The notes: generated by a model not told the origin, from the sequence alone. Numbered from the stretch's first letter, positions 9,801 to 17,962 are shown. The stretch is DNA of 64,000 nucleotides from Oncomelania hupensis (GCA_036898135.1 CM072513.1:87954340-88018339), one strand, 5' to 3'. Numbers and translations are program-made.

Positions 9801-12623
9801 AATGAGACACGCATACTGTGCAAATTTGGTCAGTCTCACTCCAAGGTCACTGGAGCTGTACAGAGTTGGTTTGTATAGGTACCTTGAAGTGACCTTGACC
9901 CTAAATTATGTGAGATATAAAGTCCAAACTTGTATTTAAAGATGATAGATTGATATTTGATACATGTTCAGTTTTTGTGTTGGTCTTGAAGGTCAATGTC
10001 ATTTTAGGCCTTGCCGAATATACAAAATATAGGTCATCATGCAGTAGGATATTATAGGTCATCATGCAGTAGGATATTATAGGTCATCATGCAGTAGGAT
10101 CATATAGGTCATCATGCAGTAGGATCATATAGGTCATCATGCAGTAGGATCATATAGGTCATCATGCAGTAGGATCATATAGGTAGGTAGTCAAAAGCCA
10201 TTTTTAAAAAATGATTTCCTCATCACAAAACTGACATAGATTTAAAGAGCTTTTCATTCTGAACACAGTGGTATATTTTTTTTCCCCATAGGACAAATAG
10301 GTAAAAAGTTATTAATGTTTGAAAATGCCGAATGTTGGTGTTTTTTTGGCAACGTTTTGGAATTGAAGAAATTGACAACTTTGGAGTCTCAAAGTGAAGC
10401 CAATATTGATACCAGAAAGCTGATTTTTGACAGGTAACCCCTTCATATGTTATACTCCAAGCCCAATTTTCTTCAGGCCTATCCCATGTAATGTTCAGCC
10501 GTTTTGGTGCTTCAAAGTTGGGAAATCATCAAATTCGCAGTGCGTGCCGGCAAAGTATAGGCCTACTGGTGTGCTACTACGCTCAGCACTCGTGTCGCAG
10601 AATAGGCCTACGAGTCGGCCCTTGGCCGGAAAAAAACCCGAACACCGTTTGGGTACACTTTTCTACGGCAAAGCGCTCCGCGATACAGTAATGCACAAAT
10701 TAATAAATACCCTAGTTTTATAAAGGAAAGTCTGCTCTTTATTTCTTGCTAAGTTTTAAACTTCTAGTTAAAATCAAACTTACATCAAAACCGCTTTATC
10801 CACTTTGTTCGGCTCGTAACAAAACTTTTACACACGAGAGCCCCACAATACCTATATGTAAATGAAGCTAAGTATCCGAACTTCTCATTGGTTCTTATTT
10901 TTAGGCCATCCAATGAAGTATCGCAAACGCTTAGACTTTGAAACGAGCCCCTCTCAGCAAACGACGCTGACAACTTTTTCGCACCGCCATTCAGCGCTCG
11001 GATAGGGGCGTATTCAAAAGCTGTTTTCTCGGAATCTTTCGCATAAACATGCATTAAAAACAACACAGATGTAAAGATAAAGCTTTCAATTTTTATTTGA
11101 ATACAGCCACTGTTCGTTTTGATGCAGTTTTACATTAATAATAAGTGTTGAAAGTGAAGTGAAAACTGAGTCAAAACTGCCGACCGGACAAGAGCCAATG
11201 AAGGGCTTGGAGTACCTATTATAGGTCATCATGCAGTAGGATCATATAGGTCATTATGCAGTAGGATCATATAGGTCATCATGCAGTAGGATCATATAGG
11301 TCATCATACAGTAGGATCTTATAGGTCATCATGCAGTAGGATCATATAGGTCATCATGCAGTTGGATCATATAGGTCATCATGCAGTAGGATCTTATAGG
11401 TCATCATGCAGTAGGATCATATAGGTCATCATTCATTAGGATCTTATAGGTCATCATGCAGTAGGATCTTATAGGTCATCATGCAGTAGGATCATATAGG
11501 TCATCATACAGTAGGATCATATAGGTCATCATACAGTAGGATCATATAGGTCATCATACAGTAGGATCTTATAGGTCATCATGCAGTAGGATCATATAGG
11601 TCATCATGCAGTTGGATCATATAGGTCATCATACAGTAGGATCTTATAGGTCATCATGCAGTAGGATCATATAGGTCATCATGCAGTAGGATCATATAGG
11701 TCATCATGCAGTAGGATCTTATAGGTCATCATGCAGTAGGATCGCTCTAACCCACAGTTTGCAACATTAGGTTATTGATCATACATGAGAATGAGAGGTC
11801 ATGTTGAGGTCACTGAAGGTCAAGGTCTTTTTTTTAATTGGCTTACTACAGATTGTGCTATAGTTTATTTCCTATTGCACGAGTGTATTTAGAGCCGGAG
11901 GTCAAGATCATCTCAAAGCCAAGAGCATAGAAAGATCAAAGGCGGTATTGCTTTGCATTTTAATGCCACCATTTCTTTTTGTTTTTGTCTGGGCACTAAT
12001 TTTCATGTTAAATATTGCAAGTTCCGTAAGGAGCATGTGTCATATGGGCTTTGCTTTTCTAGTTTGTGTTGTCATCGCATTTGTTACCAAAAGAAATAGA
12101 TATAAGATCTTGCACGGGCATGTTACTGTAGTTGGTCACGTTTTGAAATATTGGGGAATCTGAAGGAGCCAAATGTCCATGTTTTCATATTGCTTAGATG
12201 AGTCACAGTGCTGCCAGCACAATTAACACTGTAAGGTTGTCATCTTCTTGGGATCTTGTTCTTGGGTTTCTTTTTTTTTACGTTTTTTTTTTCCAAAGTT
12301 ATGAACTAAAACCATGATTGCCCTTACAAAAAGCAGGATGTTGATAAAAGCGGGCAGGCATAAACATGGCCATCTTCGCTGTATTCAAACATCTTTGTTG
12401 TCAGAAAACGTTGATGTACATTTATTTATTTGAATAATTCTGGTATCGCGCGTGCTATTTTACCTCCAGAGCTGCTCAAAGCGCTGTCCGATTCAGGGTC
12501 TGACTTGTGCTGGGTGACAGGATCTGACTTGTGATGGGTGACAGGATCTGACTTGTGCTGGGCGACACAGACTCTAACTCGTTATGTTGTTCTTTTTTGC
12601 AGGTGAACTGCGTGAGGACATAA
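775..12623 (+). CDS. CCT4: CCT4, T-complex protein 1 subunit delta (3' six exons)
   Basis: CCT4 is one of eight paralogous subunits of the cytosolic group II chaperonin TRiC/CCT, an ATP-driven double-ring folding machine for actin, tubulin and other clients. Exons at 775-871, 3688-3795, 4218-4348, 8068-8302, 9300-9415 and 12603-12623 together encode about 234 residues, roughly the C-terminal 43% of a protein usually near 540 residues. Visible family signatures are '[19 protein letters not shown]' (apical domain), '[20 protein letters not shown]', the ATP-domain motif '[13 protein letters not shown]', '[16 protein letters not shown]' and '[13 protein letters not shown]', ending in VNCVRT and stop. 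All splice sites are GT-AG and phases agree between exons. The oddity is exon 9300-9415, which has two extra bases and so breaks the frame. The 5' exons lie left of the window. Introns are packed with transposons. Confidence 0.96.
996..3379 (+). mobile_element. RTE-like non-LTR retrotransposon, 5'-truncated, with target duplication
   Basis: The element starts inside an APE-type endonuclease domain, continues through a full reverse transcriptase and ends in a short pentanucleotide tail (ggata repeats, 3366-3379). It is flanked by an exact 10-bp duplication, aaatcattca, at 986-995 and 3380-3389, showing insertion by target-primed reverse transcription. It sits in sense orientation in a CCT4 intron. 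At least five other pieces of the same or related families are in the window (19936-20226, 21027-21275, 22741-23345, 26597-26655, 55081-55172), and those that reach the 3' end carry the same tail. The RTE assignment is inferred from domain layout and tail; another endonuclease-encoding LINE clade is possible. Confidence 0.93.
999..3266 (+). pseudogene. LINE endonuclease-reverse transcriptase ORF, broken
   Basis: One frame from 999 encodes the end of an apurinic-type endonuclease: QIDYI (near 1107) and the last catalytic motif SDHDL (near 1189), then a linker. A single in-frame TAG at 1593-1595 interrupts it. The same frame resumes and encodes the RT fingers and palm ([50 protein letters not shown]), the catalytic FADD at 2589-2600, thumb, and a conserved C-terminal block ([28 protein letters not shown]). 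The frame then stops at 3264-3266. Compared with the fragment at 19936-20226, this copy lacks about 10 bases just after 'cattcgagaatg', which shifts the frame and truncates the last 40 or so residues. The start of the endonuclease is missing through 5' truncation, so the copy cannot be autonomous. Confidence 0.9.
3455..3600 (+). repeat. Dispersed repeat C copy
   Basis: Contains 'atgctctcaacagcctctga', 'ttggggtcagcat' and 'gcttagtagcag', shared in the same order with 160-262, 14376-14500 and 63490-63600. No coding capacity or terminal structure is seen. Its class is unknown; it could be a SINE tail or a degraded DNA element. Confidence 0.6.
3688..3795 (+). CDS. CCT4: CCT4 coding exon
   Basis: Thirty-six codons from [13 protein letters not shown] to TSKIVK, matching the 'KPVAHVDQF...LGSAELAEEV' stretch of CCT4. 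The acceptor 'tcaacag' ends at 3687 and the donor 'gtaata' starts at 3796. It is phase 0 at both ends. Confidence 0.93.
3796..4217 (+). other. CCT4 intron
   Basis: A 422-bp intron, GTAATA to TGTACAG. No element was recognised inside. Confidence 0.85.
4218..4348 (+). CDS. CCT4: CCT4 coding exon
   Basis: It encodes [20 protein letters not shown] through CVIRCLVKK plus two bases of an Arg codon that is completed by the first base of the exon at 8068. The donor is 'gtatgtg' at 4349. This is one of the most conserved parts of the subunit. Confidence 0.95.
4416..5093 (+). mobile_element. Non-autonomous hAT-like element, family copy 1
   Basis: The termini are inverted copies of CAGGCATGCCTACC (the left first base is T here). 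The flanking 6-bp duplication ATCCAT lies at 4410-4415 and 5094-5099. Inside, a degraded reading frame beginning near 4684 with [16 protein letters not shown] shares wording with the other two copies. It ends in a stretch resembling the histidine half of the zinc finger common at the N-terminus of hAT transposases ([16 protein letters not shown]). It is a deletion derivative: no catalytic domain is present. Confidence 0.85.
5690..6417 (+). mobile_element. Non-autonomous hAT-like element, family copy 2
   Basis: It has the same inverted termini (CAGGCATGCCTACC) as copy 1. The flanks are TATAAA (5684-5689) and TTTAAA (6418-6423), a 6-bp duplication with one mismatch. The internal remnant frame (near 6016, [12 protein letters not shown]) has several stops. 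Confidence 0.82.
6949..7861 (+). mobile_element. Non-autonomous hAT-like element, family copy 3, with an insertion
   Basis: Inverted termini are as in copies 1 and 2 (the left one has a base change). An exact 6-bp duplication, TGCTAG, lies at 6943-6948 and 7862-7867. It is about 190 bp longer than its relatives because of extra sequence at about 7388-7583. Confidence 0.85.
7388..7583. repeat. Insertion within hAT-like copy 3
   Basis: Copies 1 and 2 read '...attcgcggcagcactgactc...' (with one variant), whereas copy 3 has about 190 bp between 'cgcggc' and 'agcactgactc'. The insert contains two copies of 'agctataaatagc' (about 7441 and 7505) about 64 bp apart. Its origin is unknown. Confidence 0.6.
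8068..8302 (+). CDS. CCT4: CCT4 coding exon (ATP-domain return strand)
   Basis: After the single base completing Arg, 78 codons run from [18 protein letters not shown] through [19 protein letters not shown] to AGINVRK. GGGAPE is the conserved equatorial-domain motif of group II chaperonins. The acceptor 'ttctcag' ends at 8067 and the donor GT is at 8303. Confidence 0.96.
8303..9299 (+). other. CCT4 intron
   Basis: A 1-kb intron ending in 'attgtgcag'. The inverted-repeat element at 8657-9142 fills half of it. A poly-T tract lies at about 9179-9194. The rest is unremarkable. Confidence 0.8.
8657..9142. mobile_element. Probable inverted-repeat DNA element (MITE-like)
   Basis: The left end 'ccccgaccagacctacca' and the complement of the right end 'ccccgatcagacaccaccca' are imperfect inverted repeats about 485 bp apart. 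No clear target duplication was found. A minus-strand frame of about 118 codons (8688-9044) resembles no family I can name. Confidence 0.5.
9300..9415 (+). CDS. CCT4: CCT4 coding exon with two surplus bases
   Basis: From the acceptor at 9298-9299 the frame reads [15 protein letters not shown]. At 9342-9346 the string 'ctctctg' holds one CT more than the conserved protein allows. The continuation [19 protein letters not shown] is in another frame up to the donor at 9416. That second frame joins the last exon correctly, and the first joins the preceding exon correctly. The exon length of 116 (114+2) agrees. This is either a sequencing or assembly slip in a short CT run, or a genuine disabling allele. 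Confidence 0.92.
9530..10028 (+). repeat. Dispersed repeat A, left part
   Basis: Closely parallels 54110-54615: both carry 'atcagtgaatga', 'gacttcact', 'aaggtcacagggtc' and 'ggccttgc' in the same order and spacing. Short direct 'aaggtca' words recur. It has no coding potential. This copy is split from its right part (11746-12160) by tandem arrays and an inserted element. Confidence 0.75.
10029..10185 (+). repeat. 25-bp tandem array, first block (6 copies)
   Basis: The unit is built on 'ataggtcatcatgcagtagg', period 25, with starts near 10031, 10056, 10081, 10106, 10131 and 10156. Copies differ only in the last bases (attat or atcat). It ends in a degenerate 'aggtaggtag'. Confidence 0.92.
10186..10452 (+). 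other. Unassigned sequence between the array and the inserted element
   Basis: AT-rich intronic sequence. I see no repeat partner or coding signal in it. Confidence 0.5.
10455..11212. mobile_element. Inverted-repeat element inserted in the 25-bp array region
   Basis: The ends are ctccaagccc (10455-10464) and its exact complement gggcttggag (11203-11212), flanked on both sides by TA, which would fit a Tc1/mariner-type target. The interior has no long frame. The short arms make this a moderate call. Confidence 0.5.
11216..11745 (+). repeat. 25-bp tandem array, second block (about 21 copies)
   Basis: Same unit as the first block; copies start every 25 bp from 11222 to 11722. Variants (attatgcag, atacagtag, gttggat, attcattag) are spread through the block. 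A four-unit segment with the same variants seems to recur, suggesting segmental duplication inside the array. Confidence 0.93.
11746..12160 (+). repeat. Dispersed repeat A, right part
   Basis: Parallels 54675-54975: 'gagtgtattta/tggagccgga', 'tcaagatcatctca', 'aagagcatagaaa' and 'attttcatgttaaatattgc' appear in the same order. Confidence 0.75.
12463..12568 (-). repeat. SINE tail fragment and 29-bp triple repeat
   Basis: 12463-12497 is the complement of the 3' block of the SINE described at 33361 ('gcgctttgagcagctct'). It runs into three copies of a 29-bp unit around 'gatctgacttgtgctgggtg' (12496-12568), which end 34 bp before the last CCT4 acceptor. Confidence 0.6.
12603..12623 (+). CDS. CCT4: CCT4 terminal coding exon
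   Basis: Six codons, VNCVRT, and TAA. It joins ATA at 9415 to give the typical CCT4 end 'KIDDIVN...'. The acceptor is 'ttttttgcag'. The match to the family C-terminus and the frame agreement support this tiny coding segment. Confidence 0.88.
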   Translation: MNCVRT

Positions 12624-13560
12624 GCCACCACCCCATTCATCACCACCATTGACTCCCCAGGCACGCATTGCTGCTTTTTCATCATGTTCACTGCGTTTTA
12701 TAGTTCTGGACTCCAACTTCATTTGTTCTCCCTCTCTCTCTCTCTCTTTTTGTTCAGTAGCCTTGTCTCCCAGTTAGCATTTACAACATTCACTGAGCGC
12801 AATTGACAAGATGTTGAAGAAACTGTATTTTGTTATGTCGACACACAAAATGTACTTATTTAAGCTTCTGTAAAGGAATGGGTAAAGTTTGAAGAAAGTC
12901 TTGTAAGAGCTCGGTGCTTAATTTATATCCAGTCCAAAGTACTGATCAACGATACATTAACAATTCCCAATGTTTCAAATATTTTTATGTACCTTGAAAC
13001 ATTATTTTTGTTGTTGGGTGGTTTACAAGACTGCCTATTGTTTTAGTTGTAGTTAGGGTGGCTATTGTTAGAATGATGCTGCAAGCTCGCTGGCTGGCAT
13101 GGAGTATGTGATAAAGCTGGGTTTTGTGAGCCTTGCGTGATTCCTGTTCCGAGTTATATGTTTGGTGACGCAAGCAGATCAATTCATTATATGAAGGAAC
13201 AGAGCTCTCATGATCAAAATTTTGGTTATAACTCGTTTTTTTCTTTAAAACTTACAATTATTTGTTAAAACAAAGCTTGTTTCTTATACCTTTACCATTT
13301 TTTTTTAAACAACAAAAAAAATACGAACAGTTTACTTATTATGACATAAGTACAGGCTTTATGTGGATCTGCATTGCGTTACTTGTCTGTTCATTCATTT
13401 TGGAGAAAATCGTGGAAAGGATGTATGCTGGCTTTTTTGTTGTTTGGTTCTGTTTTTTGTTTTTGTGATGTTTTTTTTGTTTTAAATATCTTTAAACAAA
13501 TGTTTGTTTGCGTGCGATTTCTATTTGCAAAATAAAAGTTTTAAATAAAAATTAAATAAG
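12624..13560 (+). other. CCT4: CCT4 3' UTR
   Basis: Non-coding, T-rich sequence after the stop with no other gene. It ends at two overlapping poly(A) signals, which fits a 0.9-kb 3' UTR. A short CT run is at about 12729-12748. Confidence 0.7.
13531..13549 (+). terminator. Poly(A) signals of CCT4
   Basis: AATAAA occurs at 13531-13536 and again at 13544-13549, downstream of the CCT4 stop and followed by AT-rich sequence. The exact cleavage site cannot be read. Confidence 0.65.
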
Positions 13561-13596
13561 AATATTGGTGATTTTTGAATGAATCTTTCACAAAAC

Positions 13597-13632
13597 TACT
13601 TGCCTCTTCCCTCCACCCCCCCCCCTCACCCC

Positions 13633-13685
<53 letters not shown>
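13597..13685 (+). repeat. C-tract and (CT)n microsatellite
   Basis: A short C-rich run is followed by about 22 CT units (13638-13685). Confidence 0.95.
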
Positions 13686-13688
<3 letters not shown>

Positions 13689-14344
13689 GACTGCTGATAC
13701 CAAGCAAGGCCATAGCAGCAAGAAAAATTATTGTTTTGCTATGTGTTCGATCACATGGCCTAAATAAAGATACATATTCAAGTTATTTCTTGCAGAGGAC
13801 CGAACATGCAGTAACAAATATTAATGGTTTACAGTAAATTGTACTAGACCGTAATTGTAGCGTGCATAACGATTCACTGTCGTAATCTAAAATAACAGAT
13901 CGACGTTAATTAAATAAGTAAGTTATATAATAATAATTCTATGGGTCTATTAGATATATGAGCACAGACAGAAACCACAAATCTTTCATAGAATAACAAC
14001 GTTATGAAACTAACAGACTATCCTGGTTACTGCTCATATGGGACTGTCAACTGTTCGAAGTGACGTGGGAAATCTAACCCCCAACCACCGCTATGTCCGC
14101 ACCATCAGGTTGTGGCTGGATTCCTCGCACCTCTTTCAGCAGTAGAAGGTAAGAGCAGAGGAGACGGGCCAACCTATCACCATCCTCATCAGTCTTACCT
14201 GCTGAGTCGGTCAGACTTTTAGAACAAAATGTAAACCCAGTTCAATGTTGTCTTAATTCTTTTTTTCAAAACGCACATTCTTCTCGCAGGGCGTCACGCT
14301 GGGAAATGTGCCCGTTTCCACTAAACCGCCGCCATTGACGCTAG
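13686..14344. other. Intergenic, nothing recognised
   Basis: No coding exon, RNA gene or repeat partner seen. Confidence 0.5.
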
Positions 14345-14500
14345 CTTATGTCGGATATCTATCAAATGAGCTTCTAGGTCGTGTGTAGTCGTATGCCCAC
14401 AGCAGCCTCTGGACACTCAGATTGGGGTCAGCATCGCTTTCGGGCTGCTTGCCTCTCAATCAGCTTTGGTATCTGCCCCGTAGCGGCAGAAGGTAGGGCG
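14345..14500 (+). repeat. Dispersed repeat C copy
   Basis: 'ggatatctatcaa', 'ctaggtcgtgtgtagtcgta', 'gcccacagcagcctct' and 'attggggtcagcatcgcttt' match 117-220 and 63465-63550. Here the segment that is tandemly repeated at 1-160 occurs once. Confidence 0.65.
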
Positions 14501-15530
14501 TATTTAATTGTATAGAAAGACGCTTGACGTTGCTACTGTTGTTAGGCAACATGATAGTGTTACATGCCATGTTCTGTCATGATCACGATCACGCGATTTT
14601 AAAGCCACAACGGCACCGTCGGTTCTGCGTCTGCTTCTCGGATTCAGATCTCCTACCTACCAAGCGCACAAGACCAACGTACGACTATGTGCGGAGAAAC
14701 TTTGTGGTGGGCCTCCCAGAAACCTCTATGTCCGGCTTGCAACTATCCAACGTTGAAAGCTGGCGTGGTTTTGACGTGTCACGTGACCTGTTAGTTTCTC
14801 TAAAAGACCATTTTGTAGGAAGCCGTCGAAGGTGGTCGCAGACGCACGCATGGCTGCATTGCAAGAGCTCGTCCGACAACATCAAAGAACGGACCGACAG
14901 GACCATGCCATACCTTTTGACAGCAGTTAACATGACACAGTGTAGGAGGATATCAACTTCTTCTTCTTTTTTTTTAATCATCATCATCTTCTTCTTCTTC
15001 TTCTTCTTCTTCTTCTTCTTCTTCTTCTTCTTCTTCTTCTTCTTCTTCTTCTTCATTTAGGTAACACTTGTAACCAACACGCTGATCGTTGACTAGTGCT
15101 TCGTTGTGTATGTTATGACGACAGATGCAGCTGTCTAGGGCTAGAGTGAAACGTTATCTCTAAACTTAACAAAAGACTATAGGTCTATTAGTCCGATACG
15201 CTTTCAATAATTTCCATATTTACGGGAGGTGCTGAGAGAGGATGTTAGAATGGACAGGTTTAAAACGTACCTGTAATACTGGAGTGTCAATACCTAGTCT
15301 AGCATCTGGTGTACGCTTTGTCCGATGGTGCCTCCACCACAGTTTTTGTGTTCTTTGTTTAGATTTTGTGGAAGAGGGGAGGAGAGAGCTGTTCCACTCT
15401 TCACAGTTCTTGCCTTAGTTCCGTTTTACCGGAAAACAAGCGGAAGGACTTGTTGTGACCCCTTCGAGCTCGTCTTTGGGGCATTTTGGAATTAGTTCCC
15501 TTCTCACCCGACGACTTCAGTTGTTCAGAT
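14501..15530. other. Intergenic with a (TTC)n tract
   Basis: A (CTT)n microsatellite fills about 14988-15054. The 178-codon frame across it is half repeat and shows no family signature. The remainder is unassigned. Confidence 0.6.
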
Positions 15531-15571
15531 AAGCCGATGAAAGATATATATATATATATATCTTTCATCGG

Positions 15572-15574
<3 letters not shown>
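15531..15574. repeat. Perfect 44-nt palindrome
   Basis: The arm 'aagccgatgaaagata' plus TA repeats is followed directly by its exact complement, with no spacer. It abuts the (TA)n tract to its right. It could extrude as a cruciform or hairpin. Confidence 0.9.
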
Positions 15575-15637
<63 letters not shown>

Positions 15638-15640
15638 TAT
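15575..15640. repeat. (TA)n microsatellite
   Basis: Uninterrupted TA dinucleotides for about 60 bp, ending in a few 'tagata' variants. Confidence 0.95.
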
Positions 15641-15708
15641 AGATATACCCCCTTGCTTTTGGGTACCCCCACTATAATTACATGTAAATTATCACTTGTA
15701 GACGGACC

Positions 15709-15800
15709 GCTAACCCTAACCCGTTTCGAGCGCACTGCCTTACCCTAATCGTCGAGGCACTGCCTTACCCTAATCGTCGAGGCACTGCGCTTACCCTAAG
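15709..15800 (+). repeat. 26-bp repeats containing telomere-like ccctaa
   Basis: 'gctaaccctaaccc' is followed by three copies of a unit of about 26 bp, 'actgccttaccctaatcgtc' plus 'gaggc'. Confidence 0.75.
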
Positions 15801-15820
15801 ATCGTTTTCTGGGAGCCGCC

Positions 15821-15856
15821 TTGGATCCGGGGACCCAGCTGGGTCCCCAGATCCAA
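15821..15856. repeat. Near-perfect palindrome
   Basis: 'ttggatccggggacccagct' continues into its own complement with one mismatch, centred on CAGCTG at 15836-15841. A strong hairpin is possible. Confidence 0.8.
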
Positions 15857-15924
15857 AGTCGGGTACCCAAATGACCGGTTGGTGACTTTTAAGGTGCCCA
15901 GAAACCATAGTTTATAAGGATATA

Positions 15925-15936
15925 TCTATATATATA

Positions 15937-15994
<58 letters not shown>
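15925..15994. repeat. (TA)n microsatellite
   Basis: TA dinucleotides with a few ATC interruptions at the left side. Confidence 0.95.
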
Positions 15995-15997
<3 letters not shown>

Positions 15998-16189
15998 TAC
16001 TTGGTCTTAAAGCTCACTTAAAAAATAAAATGGTTCTTCGATCTTTGCCTCATTTCAGAATTATATATAATGCAGCTGAGTCTGAGTCAGTCGGCCAATC
16101 AGAAGACAATTTCTGAACTGAGGCAAAGATCGAAGAACCATTTTATTTTTAAGTGAGCTTTAAGACCACTTACATACATTCAAGTAATG
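15995..16189. mobile_element. Fold-back MITE
   Basis: Long inverted arms: 15995-16061 and 16111-16189 share 'ggtcttaaagctcactta', 'aaaatggttcttcgatcttt' and 'gcctca'. The outer ends are cattacttg and its complement caagtaatg. The right arm has about 12 extra bases. The 50-bp loop is unrelated. The left end sits directly in a (TA)n tract, a typical MITE target. Confidence 0.85.
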
Positions 16190-16415
16190 TGGCACTGAGA
16201 TAAATGTTACAGTGTGATTTTTCGCCGGGGCCAGTTCAAAACAACAGACTGATTATAACGGCGCTTAAAGCCCACTTCAAATTTCAAACCCAAACAGCCA
16301 TGTATCGCAGTATCAGTAATCAGTGAACCGTGCAAGTCGTAACAAGTTATTTGGAGTAGAGGAGAGTGGATGTGGTAGAGAGAAAGGGGGGAGGTAGATT
16401 ACGGCTCTAAAAGAA
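16190..16415. other. Intergenic spacer
   Basis: No feature recognised apart from a short purine-rich run ahead of the SINE. Confidence 0.5.
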
Positions 16416-16489
16416 GGCCCATTAGCTCAGTGGGTTAGAGCGTCGTGCTAATAACGCGAAGGTCCTGGGTTCGATCCCCCTATGGGCCA
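16416..16489 (+). tRNA. tRNA-Ile(AAT)-like sequence, probably a SINE head
   Basis: A 74-nt cloverleaf: 7-bp acceptor stem GGCCCAT/ATGGGCC, D arm GCTC...GAGC, anticodon stem TCGTG/CGCGA with loop CTAATAA (anticodon AAT, isoleucine), T loop TTCGATC, discriminator A. The lower two T-stem pairs are mismatched (C-T, T-C). The sequence is followed by a SINE-type body, so this is more likely a recently tRNA-derived SINE head or pseudogene than a working tRNA gene. Confidence 0.6.
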
Positions 16490-16672
16490 TACGATTGTAC
16501 ACAGTCTCCCATACGCTCATGTGTTCGGGGACGTTAAACCTTACCAAACAGCAAAAGGGATTGGCCTACGTGATTATAATAAAACTGGCCGAGGAAGGTG
16601 CCAGTTGATAAGTCCCCTATACGCTCTATGTGTCCGGGGACATTAATTTAATTAAGAAGAAGAAGAAGCCAG
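16416..16672 (+). mobile_element. tRNA-Ile-headed SINE with hairpin tail
   Basis: After the tRNA-like head come two copies of a stem-loop module of the form AGTCCCC-TATACGCT-...-GGGGAC (about 16503-16532 and 16611-16641), then an AAG-rich tail. The same stem-loop follows a different tRNA-like head at 44051 and stands alone at 16933-16962 and 20370-20393. A tRNA head plus a shared tail and a simple A-rich end is the standard SINE layout. Confidence 0.75.
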
Positions 16673-16932
16673 TTGCTCGGCGCATCAAGTCCCACTGGTC
16701 CAGGCCCAGGGAGACAGCGAATCGCCAGGAATACGTCCATTTTGCTCCCCGTGGGCGGGAAGCTTTGGCGTGCGATGGCAAACTCTGTTTATTCTTTTAT
16801 CTTGTTTTAAGAAATTATTTATCCTTTTTATCGTGGTCCTGATAGGATTTTTAATACTCCCTGAGCTTAAGGCTTCTATATATTATTATATATACCCAGA
16901 TTTCTTATTACATACGGCATCCTTATTTAGAT

Positions 16933-16962
16933 AGTCCCCTTTACGCTGATGTGTTGGGGACT
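16933..16962 (+). repeat. Isolated SINE hairpin-tail module
   Basis: 'agtcccctttacgctgatgt' followed by 'gttggggact' has a 7-bp stem and matches the tail of the SINE at 16416. Confidence 0.65.
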
Positions 16963-17146
16963 ATAATCTGTATAACACAAACGCAAACGTGATTATCTTA
17001 TTAAACTGCACATGATGCACAATTATACCTACTGTAATGCTATCAGCCCTATATTACTGATAATAAAGACTAATGATTAGGTCTATCTTAGACATATAGT
17101 TACTTTATTGAGAACATACGTCTCGGGCAGGTTGAGTTTGATCCTT

Positions 17147-17240
17147 TATGAAAATAACTAATCGGACAGCGCCTTGAGCAGCTCTTGAACTGGAAAAGCG
17201 CTCTGTAAGAACGATTAAATAATAAATAAATAAATAAATA
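17147..17240 (+). mobile_element. SINE 3' end (V-like family)
   Basis: 'ggacagcgccttgagcagct' and 'ggaaaagcgctctgtaagaa' with an (aaat) tail match the 3' block of the full copy at 33361-33805. It is 5'-truncated. Confidence 0.75.
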
Positions 17241-17545
17241 GCACGCTGATTGAAGTGGGGTGGGGGTGGGAGGGAGCGAATAATGAGGGTTAGTTAGTTA
17301 TTATTTCAAACTTTTTCAAATTATAGTAAGTATAAATAGCCTACTTTTTATAACTCTGTCAGGATGTCGATTTTGCCGGTTTGATTTTGGTGTCCGAAGT
17401 TAGACCAAATAGTAGGCTATTGTAGTAGGCCTCCTGATCGACGTACTACTCCGTTACAAACCAACCAATCAACAAACAACTATTTAGATAGTCTAAAGCG
17501 TAAAGCAAGAGGTAGTCTTATCAAAGACCTGTAATACTATACCAA
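17241..17545. other. Intergenic spacer
   Basis: Nothing recognised beyond a G-rich run near 17256-17275. Confidence 0.5.
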
Positions 17546-17722
17546 GATTGGTCACAAGTATATCAACTAACAAGTTAGTATCTCGTATTGCCCCCAGTCG
17601 ACGTGCGGTGGTCCCGTTGCCCTTGGTTTTATCCACAAGCTATCCCAAACCTAAAAATAGAATAGAGAATTCTGGGAAATCTGTTCAAGGGAAGTAACTG
17701 ATAACTAGCTACGGTTGAAGTC

Positions 17723-17962
17723 ATGGTCGCCATTTCTCGCGAAGATGTGCTGGCTGAAATTAAACGAAAGTTGGGAGAGGAACTGCATATTTCTGGTAGT
17801 GAACAAAGGCTTTGCTCAATTATCGAAGGAGAACACGATGGATTTATAGAAACATGCACACATATATGTGAGCTCAGTGCAGGCGATCGTGAGTCGCTTC
17901 GATGTGATGTATCGCTTGCATCACACTGTATAATGCACATGCAAGTTCTGTCAAAGATATGA
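17723..17962 (+). CDS. Unknown small ORF inside the inverted-repeat element
   Basis: A 79-codon frame starting 'catggtcgcc' (ATG with G at +4), beginning MVAISREDVLAEIKRKLGEE and ending in a TGA after LSKI. Composition is mixed rather than low-complexity, with amphipathic stretches and several cysteines (ICELSAGDRESLRCD). I do not recognise a domain. No upstream intron acceptor is needed. It could be a transposon protein, a first exon captured from a host gene, or chance. Confidence 0.4.
   Translation: MVAISREDVLAEIKRKLGEELHISGSEQRLCSIIEGEHDGFIETCTHICELSAGDRESLRCDVSLASHCIMHMQVLSKI

Larger units (their letters stand above)
9416..12602 (+). other. Last CCT4 intron, largely repeats
   Basis: A 3.2-kb intron from GTAAGT (9416) to TTTTTTGCAG (12602). 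It contains a poly-G tract (about 9428-9443), a dispersed repeat A copy split by tandem arrays, an inserted inverted-repeat element, a SINE fragment and a 29-bp repeat. Confidence 0.85.

Noticed and set aside
10029..11745. CRISPR-like array
   Set aside because: Direct repeats of 25 bp without unique spacers, in an intron of a eukaryotic gene.
14524..15060. 178-codon frame
   Set aside because: A third of it is (TTC)n; the rest shows no domain and no splice support.
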